DNA of 32,090 nt, from NCBI GenBank assembly GCA_002389785.1, contig DGQS01000169.1:1-32090 (forward strand), written 5' to 3'. The stretch comes from Bacteroidetes bacterium UBA4408. GTDB lineage: Bacteria; Bacteroidota; Bacteroidia; UBA4408. Position 1 is the first letter of the stretch, and each line of letters opens with the position of its first letter. Shown piece after piece: positions 15,301-22,049 of the stretch. A program made the translations under genes and the position numbers. A model generated the notes under the pieces. The model did no database searches and was not told where the DNA came from. It was given only the letters and a program-made list of their open reading frames with translations.

Positions 15301-16419
15301 ATGTCTATATCACTTGGAGAGCTTGTTTTTGGAGCCTTTGTTTTTATAACCATTATTCAATTCGTTTACTATGTATTGTTGTTCGGTCGTTTTGCTTTTC
15401 GTAAAGCAAATAACCGCAACATTCAAAGCCAGGAGCCTGTATCCATTGTAATGTGTGCCAAAAATGAAGCGCAAAATTTGCAAAAAAATTTACCCCTGTT
15501 TTTTGCCCAAAACTACCCTGAATTTCAGATAGTGGTTGTGAATGATTGTTCGTTGGATGAATCTGAAGATATTTTGGATGAGTTTGAAAAAAAATATCCC
15601 AATTTGCATGTAGTAAATTTAAAAGAAGATGAAATAAAGGAACACGATAAAAAACTCGCATTAACACTGGGAATCAAAGGAGCAAAGTATGAGCTACTAT
15701 TGTTAACCGACGCAGATTGCAGTCCGGCTGATGAAAATTGGATTAGCAGCATGGTACGTAATTTTGATGATAAAACAGCCATTGTTTTAGGTTTTGGAGC
15801 TTTTAAAAAATCGGATGGCTTTTTAAATAAACTCATTCGTTTTGATGCCTTTTTTGTGGCGTTGCAATACCTTTCTTTCTCTCTAGCTAAATTAACCTAT
15901 ATGGGAGTGGGTAGAAATTTAGCGTATAGAAAATCCTTGTTTTTTAAACACAAAGGTTTTGCATCACATTACCATATACAATCGGGCGATGACGATTTAT
16001 TTATTAATGGCGCTGCCACCAAATTTAATACTCAAATAGAATTTAGTCGTAGTAGTTTTACTTATTCAGAACCAAAAAAAACCTTTCGCACCTGGGTCAA
16101 TCAAAAAAAGCGACACATTACTACAGCCAAGCATTACAAGGCCATTCATAAATTTTTATTGAGTACTTTTTCAGTAAGTACCATGCTCTTTTACCTCCTA
16201 TTTATAGCATTGCTTATTCTTCGTTTTCCGCTGCATTTGGTGCTTTCACTCTTTTTTACACGAATGTTGGTACAAATGATTATTTTTAGAAAATCAATGG
16301 TAAAACTGGAGCAAAAAGATATATGGTGGCTATCATTTGTATTTGAAATTTTGCTCTTATTGTTTTATCCTTTTATTTTCGTATCCAACATATTTGTAAA
16401 AAAGCATAAATGGAAGTAG
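15301..16419 (+). CDS. Membrane-associated family 2 glycosyltransferase
   Basis: A 372-residue GT2 enzyme that transfers a sugar from an activated donor to an envelope polymer or lipid. An N-terminal helix (residues 5-30) is followed by the GT-A domain: VSIVMCAKNEAQNLQKNLP, IVVVNDCSLDESEDIL, the donor/metal DxD in LLLTDADCSP (D137, D139), the acceptor-site GDDDLF near 229-234, and a QKKRH variant of the QxxRW motif near 268-272. Two or three helices follow at about 285-335 and 345-365, so the enzyme is membrane-embedded with a cytoplasmic active site. Acceptor and linkage are unknown. A consensus promoter precedes it, and its last 10 nt overlap the start of the sigma factor gene. Confidence 0.92.
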   Translation: MSISLGELVFGAFVFITIIQFVYYVLLFGRFAFRKANNRNIQSQEPVSIVMCAKNEAQNLQKNLPLFFAQNYPEFQIVVVNDCSLDESEDILDEFEKKYPNLHVVNLKEDEIKEHDKKLALTLGIKGAKYELLLLTDADCSPADENWISSMVRNFDDKTAIVLGFGAFKKSDGFLNKLIRFDAFFVALQYLSFSLAKLTYMGVGRNLAYRKSLFFKHKGFASHYHIQSGDDDLFINGAATKFNTQIEFSRSSFTYSEPKKTFRTWVNQKKRHITTAKHYKAIHKFLLSTFSVSTMLFYLLFIALLILRFPLHLVLSLFFTRMLVQMIIFRKSMVKLEQKDIWWLSFVFEILLLLFYPFIFVSNIFVKKHKWK

Positions 16420-17018
16420 GACAAAATTTATCGGAGAAAGCATTATACGATTACAATCTTGTGCGAAGAGCATTAGATACTGCTGATCAAAAGGCGTATG
16501 CCGAATTGATGGAAAGGTACCGTGATTCAGTATACTTTATGCTTTTAAAAATGATTAATAACAAAGACGATGCTGATGATTTAACTATTGAAGCATTTGG
16601 CAAAGCATTTCATCGTTTGCACCAGTACACACCTACTTATGCGTTTAGTACCTGGTTATTTAAAATTGCTTCTAATAATTGCATTGATTTTATTCGCAAA
16701 AAGAAAACGAATACTTTTAGCTTAGACAAGCCCTTTGAAAATGATGAAGGCGGAGAAATGAGCATAGACGTTAAAGCAGATGTGCTTGATCCCGAAGAAA
16801 AGGTAATGAAAAAGGAAAAAATTAAATTGATGCGGGATGTTGTCGACAAATTAAAGCCTCGCTACCGAAACTTAATAGAATTGCGTTATTTTGATGAACT
16901 TTCATACGAAGAAATATCTGACAAACTTGAGTTACCTATAGGTACAGTTAAAGCACAACTTTTCAGAGCACGTGAATTTTTATACAATTTCTTGAAAGAT
17001 ACCCAGGGTAGAATTTAA
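16410..17018 (+). CDS. Sigma-70 family RNA polymerase sigma factor (ECF-like)
   Basis: A 202-residue sigma factor with region 2 (about residues 19-90: ALMERYRDSVYFMLLKMIN-like helices; DDADDLTIEAFGKAF; YAFSTWLFKIASNNCIDFIRKKK), a ~45-residue linker, and region 4 (about 135-195: LKPRYRNLIELRYFDELSYE, then EISDKLELPIGTVKAQLFRA as the helix-turn-helix). Region 3 is missing, as in ECF types. No anti-sigma factor gene is adjacent, so control may be transcriptional or through translational coupling: the start codon lies inside the glycosyltransferase gene (10-nt overlap). The regulon is unknown. The linker is longer and more acidic than in many ECFs. Confidence 0.93.
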   Translation: MEVGQNLSEKALYDYNLVRRALDTADQKAYAELMERYRDSVYFMLLKMINNKDDADDLTIEAFGKAFHRLHQYTPTYAFSTWLFKIASNNCIDFIRKKKTNTFSLDKPFENDEGGEMSIDVKADVLDPEEKVMKKEKIKLMRDVVDKLKPRYRNLIELRYFDELSYEEISDKLELPIGTVKAQLFRAREFLYNFLKDTQGRI

Positions 17019-17033
17019 TAGTTTATTTGTGGC

Positions 17034-17567
17034 ATGAAGGCAATTCTCGAAACCCAACGTATGCTTTTACGTGAATTTGATGTTGCTGATGCTCCCTTTT
17101 TTATGGAATTAAATGCATCTCCTGAGGTGCTAAAATATACAGGCGACAAACCATTTGAGAGCCTTGATCTTGCAAAAAAGTTTCTTCTAAATTATTCCGA
17201 ATATCAGTTACATGGCATGGGACGTTGGTTGTGTGTTCAGAAAGAAACCTTTAGCCCGCTTGGTTGGTGCGGACTTCGGTATCAAACAAAAACAAAGGAA
17301 GTAGATATTGGATTTCGATTCTTACAAAAATTCTGGAAAATGGGTTTTGCCACCGAAGCTGCAAAAGCCTGCATTAGCTATGGTTTTGAGAAGCTACAGT
17401 TGAACGAAATTATAGGTCGCGCAATGGTTCAGAATAAAGCATCTATCGTTGTTTTGGAAAAAATCGGAATGAATTTTATCGGAAATTTTGATTTTGAATT
17501 GCATCCGGGGGTAAAGTACGCGATTCTTAAAAACGATTATCTACAACAACAAGCCAATGCTAAGTAG
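17034..17567 (+). CDS. GNAT family acetyltransferase (RimJ/RimL-like)
   Basis: A 177-residue acetyl-CoA-dependent N-acetyltransferase of the RimJ/RimL subgroup. Typical elements are the N-terminal ETQRMLLREFDVADAPFFME, a central LGWCGLRYQTK strand, the VDIGFRFLQKFWKMGFATEA segment leading to the acetyl-CoA loop, and ARAMVQNKASIVVLEKIGM-like residues near the C-terminus (GRAMVQNKASIVVLEKIGMN). Substrates of this subgroup range from ribosomal proteins to small amines; none can be assigned here. It begins 15 bp after the sigma factor gene and overlaps rsmG by 11 nt, so it belongs to the same four-gene run. Confidence 0.9.
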   Translation: MKAILETQRMLLREFDVADAPFFMELNASPEVLKYTGDKPFESLDLAKKFLLNYSEYQLHGMGRWLCVQKETFSPLGWCGLRYQTKTKEVDIGFRFLQKFWKMGFATEAAKACISYGFEKLQLNEIIGRAMVQNKASIVVLEKIGMNFIGNFDFELHPGVKYAILKNDYLQQQANAK

Positions 17568-18186
17568 TGTCCTGATTGAATCGTATTTCCCAACTTTGAG
17601 TCCATTGCAAAAGCAACAATTTTCGCAATTGCAAGCTTTGTACGAAGAATGGAATGCTCAAATAAATGTGGTATCGCGAAAAGATATTGATTTGCTCTAT
17701 GAGCGACATGTATTGCATTCATTGGGAATTGCTAAGGTGATTGAATTTAAGCCGGGAACAAAATTGTTGGATGTGGGCACCGGAGGCGGATTTCCAGGAA
17801 TACCGCTGGCCATATTATTTCCCGAATGCAACTTCCATTTGATAGATTCTATTGGTAAAAAAATAAAAGTGGTGAAAGCTGTTGCCGAAGCACTCAATTT
17901 ACAAAACATCTATGCCGAGCAAATTCGAGCAAACGAAGTTAAAGATACGTTTGACTTTGTGATAAGTCGTGCAGTTACAGCCTTCCCTGAATTTTATTCC
18001 TGGGTTAAAAACAAAATAAAAAAATCAAATTTCAATGCATTGGCGAATGGTATACTCTATTTAAAAGGGGGCGATTTAAGCGAAGAGTTGAAAGATTTTC
18101 GTTCCCAAATTGTTGAATTTCCGTTATCAACTTATTTTGAAGGGGAGTTTTTTGAAACTAAAAAAGTGATTTACTTTAAAGCTTAG
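17557..18186 (+). CDS. rsmG: 16S rRNA (guanine-N7) methyltransferase RsmG
   Basis: A 209-residue SAM-dependent methyltransferase (GidB) that methylates N7 of G527 (E. coli numbering) of 16S rRNA; loss in other bacteria gives low-level streptomycin resistance. The N-terminal EWNAQINVVSRKDIDLLYER with HVLHSL, the SAM-binding LLDVGTGGGFPGIPLAIL (about residues 70-87), and FDFVISRAVTAFPEFYSWV are diagnostic. The start overlaps the GNAT gene by 11 nt, which gives a normal-length N-terminus and supports translational coupling. It ends the run; no clear terminator follows, though a 7-bp hairpin without a T-run occurs at 18275-18290. Confidence 0.97.
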   Translation: MLSSVLIESYFPTLSPLQKQQFSQLQALYEEWNAQINVVSRKDIDLLYERHVLHSLGIAKVIEFKPGTKLLDVGTGGGFPGIPLAILFPECNFHLIDSIGKKIKVVKAVAEALNLQNIYAEQIRANEVKDTFDFVISRAVTAFPEFYSWVKNKIKKSNFNALANGILYLKGGDLSEELKDFRSQIVEFPLSTYFEGEFFETKKVIYFKA

Positions 18187-18274
18187 TGCAGAAATTACAC
18201 AAACAACACTTTTTATTTTTTAATAAATTTCGGTTTGTTGGCTTATTTGTTAAAGATAATTAGAAAATTTACAA

Positions 18275-18290
18275 TTCGTTGAGCAACGAA
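18275..18290. repeat. Short perfect hairpin downstream of rsmG
   Basis: ttcgttg-ag-caacgaa forms a 7-bp perfect inverted repeat with a 2-nt centre, 88 bp after rsmG. There is no T-run, so a terminator role is doubtful; it could equally be a protein-binding palindrome. Confidence 0.3.
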
Positions 18291-18399
18291 ATACTTCGTT
18301 TAAATTCATTGCAAATCAAGAGGAGTAATGTTGAATAAATCATAACCACTTGTTACTAACTTCCTCCGCTCCAAAATGTTACGAATTCAATTATAATAA

Positions 18400-18407
18400 T
18401 ATCTTTG
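18400..18407 (+). promoter_or_regulatory. -7 promoter element for the small secreted protein pair
   Basis: TATCTTTG matches the TAnnTTTG consensus 39 bp before the ATG at 18447. No good -33 TTTG is present at the expected distance, so confidence is moderate. Confidence 0.45.
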
Positions 18408-18446
18408 GGTTGGTAATTATTTTAATCTAACTCAAATCACTTAAAC

Positions 18447-19160
18447 ATGAACTCACAAATTAGAATCCTGCTTACCGTAGCGCTTCTCTTCGCCGCTACT
18501 TTTAGTAAAGCTCAAGCTCCTCAAGGCTTCAATTATCAGGCAGTAGTACGCGATGGTGCCGGCAGCCTGATTACAAGCGGTACTGTAAATCTTGAATTTA
18601 CTATTCGAAAATCCAATGCAAGCGGCACCACTGTTTACAAGGAAGCACAAACAGTCACACCCAATCAATATGGGCAGGTAGCTACTGTTATAGGTAGCGG
18701 AGCTGCAATTAGCGGCTCTTTTACCTCGATTTCCTGGGGTAGCGAAAATTATTTTATTGAAACAAAAGTAAATGGTACTTCAGTTAGTAACACACAATTT
18801 CAAAGTGTACCTTATGCATTAGAAGCGGGGCATTTTGATAACAAAACTCTAATTCCAAATGGTGGCTATATTTTAACGGATGCAAATTCGGGCAACATTA
18901 TATTTTCACAGTACGGTCAAACTCCCTTTTTTCCTGAAAACCTGAAAGACGGTTTTAATTGTGTCATTGTGAATTACTCAAACTATGTGCTTCCTTCAAA
19001 TGTTTTATCTACTGCCCGCTTTTTTAATAAAACAACAGCTTTTAATAGTACTAACAACGGTGTAACTTCATTTTCAATTCCTTCAGGAGGTACGGTTAGT
19101 GTTCATGTTGCAACCTTCTTGGGAAAAAAATGTTATTTTATAACTGGCGATTATCAATAA
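18447..19160 (+). CDS. Secreted protein of the Bacteroidota 'QGFNYQAVVRD' family
   Basis: A 237-residue protein with a signal peptide (MNSQIRILLTVALLFAATFS, then KAQ). The mature N-terminus APQGFNYQAVVRDGAG begins a domain common in secreted Bacteroidota proteins, often heading tail-fibre-like or adhesin-like proteins and ending near QFQSVPYALEAG. Here it is followed by only about 110 residues of unrecognised sequence, instead of the collagen-like or trimeric stalk regions seen in longer members. There is no T9SS sorting domain. It lies 92 bp upstream of a small T9SS protein and the pair probably share a promoter and the terminator at 19755. The function is unknown; surface display or adhesion is a guess. 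Confidence 0.72.
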   Translation: MNSQIRILLTVALLFAATFSKAQAPQGFNYQAVVRDGAGSLITSGTVNLEFTIRKSNASGTTVYKEAQTVTPNQYGQVATVIGSGAAISGSFTSISWGSENYFIETKVNGTSVSNTQFQSVPYALEAGHFDNKTLIPNGGYILTDANSGNIIFSQYGQTPFFPENLKDGFNCVIVNYSNYVLPSNVLSTARFFNKTTAFNSTNNGVTSFSIPSGGTVSVHVATFLGKKCYFITGDYQ

Positions 19161-19252
19161 ATATTACTAGAAATTTTCAACATTGCCTTGACTACAATTT
19201 AAGCTCTTTTTACGAACCCATTATTTGTTTATTCATCTAAAAAGCTAAGAAA

Positions 19253-19738
19253 ATGAAAAATTTATTGAGTATCATCTTGTCTGCATTGCCTTTACTAACC
19301 TTTGCACAAAGCACCGAACGGAGCGTAATAGCTTCCAACGGAGGCCATGGAAGCAATATTTCTTTTAGTATTGGTGAGGTTGTAGTTGCTTCAGGAACAC
19401 CAGGCACAGTCACACTTTATCAAGGTTTTCAACAACCTGATCCCAGCTCTATTGGCATTTTGGATATTACTAAAGACTTATCAATTAAGGCCTTTCCCAA
19501 CCCAACCAAAGGGTTAGTAACCTTGGAGCTAAGCACACTAAATGATTTAGCGCTAACGATTTCGGTTTTTGATGCAAGTGGTAAACTAACAATACTCCCT
19601 GTTACAGAACTAAATCTAAAGGGTGAGGCCACTCATTCGATTGATTTTTCAAATCTAGAGGCCGGTAATTATTATGTGCAAATACAAAATATCGAAGGCA
19701 CATTGAACAGGTCTTTAAAAATTCAAAAAGTGAAGTAA
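19253..19738 (+). CDS. Small secreted T9SS sorting-domain protein
   Basis: A 161-residue protein: signal peptide (MKNLLSIILSALPLLTFAQ), a short N-terminal module (ERSVIASNGGHGSNISFSIG then TVTLYQGFQQP) that recurs as a stand-alone unit in Bacteroidota, and a complete type A T9SS sorting domain (IKAFPNPTKGLVTLELS ... FDASGKL ... NLEAGNYYVQIQN). Little mature sequence remains between signal and sorting domain (about 55 residues), so it may be a small surface subunit. It follows the QGFNYQAVVRD-family gene after 92 bp, ends at a strong terminator and is likely co-transcribed. Its function is unknown. Confidence 0.85.
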   Translation: MKNLLSIILSALPLLTFAQSTERSVIASNGGHGSNISFSIGEVVVASGTPGTVTLYQGFQQPDPSSIGILDITKDLSIKAFPNPTKGLVTLELSTLNDLALTISVFDASGKLTILPVTELNLKGEATHSIDFSNLEAGNYYVQIQNIEGTLNRSLKIQKVK

Positions 19739-20089
19739 TTTTTAATCTCTAGTGAAAAAAAAGATCGCAGTATTGCGGTCTTTTTTTTTGATTAATAGAA
19801 GTAGTAGCTAATTGCCTCAAGTGTTTATATAACAACAAAAGTCTGTAACCACGCACTAAACACACCATGGGGCTAAGTCGAAATCCCAAGCAATATGCCT
19901 TTGATTAATGCGAAATCAGCAAACTAAGGATTTTCGATATAGCTAATTCAAAGTTTTTTACTCCTATTAAATACACTAGAGGTATCACGTGCGATAACAA
20001 AATCAATACTATTACAGCATAAGAAGTGCATTCCTTATACAGCGAGAAAACTCTTATAAAGCTTGTTAAATAGTGCTACGAAAGCGCTA
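19739..20089. other. Gene-free stretch between convergent operons
   Basis: Apart from the terminator at 19755-19789, no gene or RNA gene is recognised. A weak imperfect palindrome lies at 19982-19998 (TATC-acgtgc-GATA core). An imperfect stem at about 20071-20089 abuts the end of the minus-strand acyltransferase gene and may weakly terminate it. Confidence 0.6.
19755..19789 (+). terminator. Rho-independent terminator after the small T9SS gene
   Basis: An A-tract and GC stem (aagatcgca with tgcggtctt, one G-U pair) close a 4-nt loop, 19755-19769 against 19774-19789, ending in nine T residues. It is 16 bp after the stop codon. Confidence 0.92.
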
Positions 20090-21028
20090 CTATTTGTGCT
20101 TACTTTTTTGATACGTTTTTAAATGCCGCTCTTTTTTACTTTCGTAAATATCTGCTATGGTCACTAAAATTCCGGTTTCTTCAACTTCACCAAAGGTACT
20201 GTTGAGGGCAGTTCCAAAACTTTTCATGGTAGGCGATAAATTCATGTAGGTATTCACTAATGGTGGTATGTGTTCATTTAATTCACCCACTTCATGCTTT
20301 AATACTTTGTATCCTTCTTTGTAATCAAGTCCTTTAAAAAGTGATTCCAAATAATTTACATCACTTGTTATTGGCAAAGGTTGCTTGGGGCGGAGCAAAT
20401 TATCGGGATCGGGAAAGTAATTTTTTAAGAAATACAAAATCATATCTCTTGCTTGTACATTATAATGGCGGTACATGGTTACCTTTCCGTAAAAATATTT
20501 TATATCCGGATTGTCGACTGTAATAGCCCCTAATCCGTCCCAAATATTATCAAGTGAAAACAAGCCTTTGCGATTACCTGCTGTTGGCTGAAAATTCGGT
20601 TGAACAAAGGAGCGCCCCAGTTCAATAGTTACCGGCAAAATTTCATTTACAAACTTGGCTGATAAATCAAACAAACCACTGGTAGCCAATTGCAAGTTCC
20701 CATTTTGGTCACGATCGGCATCACCACATCGCATGTATCGGTAACCACCAACCACTTCCTTGTATTCAGGATTCCATACCACCAATTGTTTATAAGGATT
20801 AGGACGCGTATCAAAACTATCCATGTCCATCTCTTTACCTGTACCTCCGCCGGCCTTGCGAAAAGTTACTTCACGCAAACGCGCTATTTCACGCACTAGG
20901 TTTGGGGAATTGTGGTAAGTAACACTATAAATCAAATTTTTTCCATTGTTTGTATTTCGCACAAACTTTTCTTCAGTAAGTTCGGCTTCAATAAGCGCAA
21001 CATCAACGGGAGAAATAATTGGCTGCAT
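20090..21028 (-). CDS. GNAT-fold N-acyltransferase (OlsB/GlsB-like, hemolysin-type)
   Basis: A 312-residue protein of the acyl-ACP-dependent N-acyltransferase group (COG3176 type, often misnamed hemolysin), related to OlsB and to the Bacteroides glycine-lipid enzyme GlsB. Family segments are REIARLREVTFRKAGGGTG, an acidic DMDSFD, YKQLVVWNPEYKEVVGGYRY, ELGRSFVQPNFQ and a region ending in KYFYGKVTMYRHYN. It would attach a 3-hydroxy fatty acid to the amino group of an amino acid such as glycine or ornithine, giving a lyso-aminolipid at the inner membrane. It follows the O-acyltransferase gene by 3 bp, so the two form an operon. The amino acid substrate is inferred, not shown. Confidence 0.82.
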   Translation of the reverse strand: MQPIISPVDVALIEAELTEEKFVRNTNNGKNLIYSVTYHNSPNLVREIARLREVTFRKAGGGTGKEMDMDSFDTRPNPYKQLVVWNPEYKEVVGGYRYMRCGDADRDQNGNLQLATSGLFDLSAKFVNEILPVTIELGRSFVQPNFQPTAGNRKGLFSLDNIWDGLGAITVDNPDIKYFYGKVTMYRHYNVQARDMILYFLKNYFPDPDNLLRPKQPLPITSDVNYLESLFKGLDYKEGYKVLKHEVGELNEHIPPLVNTYMNLSPTMKSFGTALNSTFGEVEETGILVTIADIYESKKERHLKTYQKSKHK

Positions 21029-21031
21029 AGT

Positions 21032-21898
21032 TTATGAATTACTTTTTGTTTGGGCTAATTGGTAAACTTCTTTTTTAACTTCTTGTGCCCATTCCAAGTC
21101 GCTCTTTTCAGAAGTAAAAGTGGCAAACGGAATGGGCTTTCCAAAGATAACAGTAATTGTTTTATTTCGTTGCCGAAACATTTCATCGGCTAAAAAAAAC
21201 ATTTCAATATTTGCTTTTATTCCCAGTTTAGTTCGCCATCGAGCCAGGTTGTAAAAACGATTTGAATTTTTTCCGCTTACAAACAATGGAACAATATTTC
21301 GTTGGTGCTTTTTAGCTTTGGTTATAAAACTTTTTTTCCATTCTAAATCTACAATTTCACCTGCATCATTTTTTCGAGAAACCAATCCTGCTGGATAAAT
21401 AAAAATTGCTTGCTCCGATGCATAGGCCTCATCAATATCGTTGAGCATTTTTACTGAATTTTTACCGTGTTTATTTACACCTACAAAAAGCGGTTTCAAG
21501 TTTTTTAAATGCAGCAAAATGTCGTTTACTATAAACTTTACATCGCTCCGTACATGGTGTATTGAATCTAAAATTACCATGGCATCAAAGCCACCCAAAG
21601 GATGATTGGAAGCAAAAACGGCACCTCCACTTTTGGGTATATTCTCAAGTCCTTTAATTTGAACCTGAACATTAAAATAATTTACAACTGCGGTTGAAAA
21701 TGCAAATCCGTCATCGTCACGATGTTCGAATAAAAAAGCGTTTATTTCGTCTTCGTGTATAATTCGTTTAATATAATTGAGAAGAAAACGAGGAAGAAAC
21801 TTTAAAAGCTTTGGATTCTTGCTACGAATTAATTCTTCACTGTCGATGGTTTTAGTGAATTTCTCAGTAGTTGTAGTTGATGCTGTGTAACTATTCAT
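21032..21898 (-). CDS. PlsC-like lysolipid O-acyltransferase (OlsA/GlsA-like)
   Basis: A 288-residue 1-acylglycerol-3-phosphate-acyltransferase-like protein. The catalytic block reads AVFASNHPLGGFDAMVILDS; here H99 and D105 are separated by five residues instead of the usual four of the HX4D motif. PLFVGVNKHGKNS and the FIYPAGLVSRK segment correspond to later acyltransferase motifs. In pathways with an OlsB/GlsB partner this enzyme adds the second, ester-linked acyl chain to a lyso-aminolipid. It is the first gene of the operon and the N-acyltransferase follows 3 bp on, the same order as the two domains of the fused enzyme OlsF. A role in phospholipid synthesis is the alternative. Confidence 0.82.
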   Translation of the reverse strand: MNSYTASTTTTEKFTKTIDSEELIRSKNPKLLKFLPRFLLNYIKRIIHEDEINAFLFEHRDDDGFAFSTAVVNYFNVQVQIKGLENIPKSGGAVFASNHPLGGFDAMVILDSIHHVRSDVKFIVNDILLHLKNLKPLFVGVNKHGKNSVKMLNDIDEAYASEQAIFIYPAGLVSRKNDAGEIVDLEWKKSFITKAKKHQRNIVPLFVSGKNSNRFYNLARWRTKLGIKANIEMFFLADEMFRQRNKTITVIFGKPIPFATFTSEKSDLEWAQEVKKEVYQLAQTKSNS

Positions 21899-21927
21899 TC
21901 CTGCATTGATACCATTATATTCAGTTT

Positions 21928-21935
21928 CAAAGTTA
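21928..21935 (-). promoter_or_regulatory. -7 promoter element for the acyltransferase operon
   Basis: On the minus strand TAACTTTG (21935-21928) matches TAnnTTTG exactly, 30 bp before the ATG. No convincing -33 box was found at the expected distance. Confidence 0.45.
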
Positions 21936-21982
21936 GAAAATGAAACGATTTTTTAATGCACTCGCTGATATTCGTCAATTTG

Positions 21983-22014
21983 TTGCAAAATACTTTTTGA
22001 AAGAAATATCTTTA
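21983..22014 (+). promoter_or_regulatory. Possible promoter for the cytochrome/monooxygenase gene
   Basis: TTG at 21983-21985, a 21-nt spacer and TATCTTTA (22007-22014, one mismatch to TAnnTTTG) precede the TTG start at 22050. This is weaker than the other promoter calls. Confidence 0.3.
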
Positions 22015-22049
22015 CCTCTGAATAAATAAATTTTAAAGTAGCTCATAAC

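Noticed and set aside
18275..18290. Terminator for the rsmG operon
   Set aside because: Perfect hairpin, but no T-run and 88 bp from the stop codon.
19790..20089. Possible small RNA or tRNA in the gene-free stretch
   Set aside because: No cloverleaf, conserved RNA motif or promoter-terminator pair was found; the palindromes present are short and imperfect.
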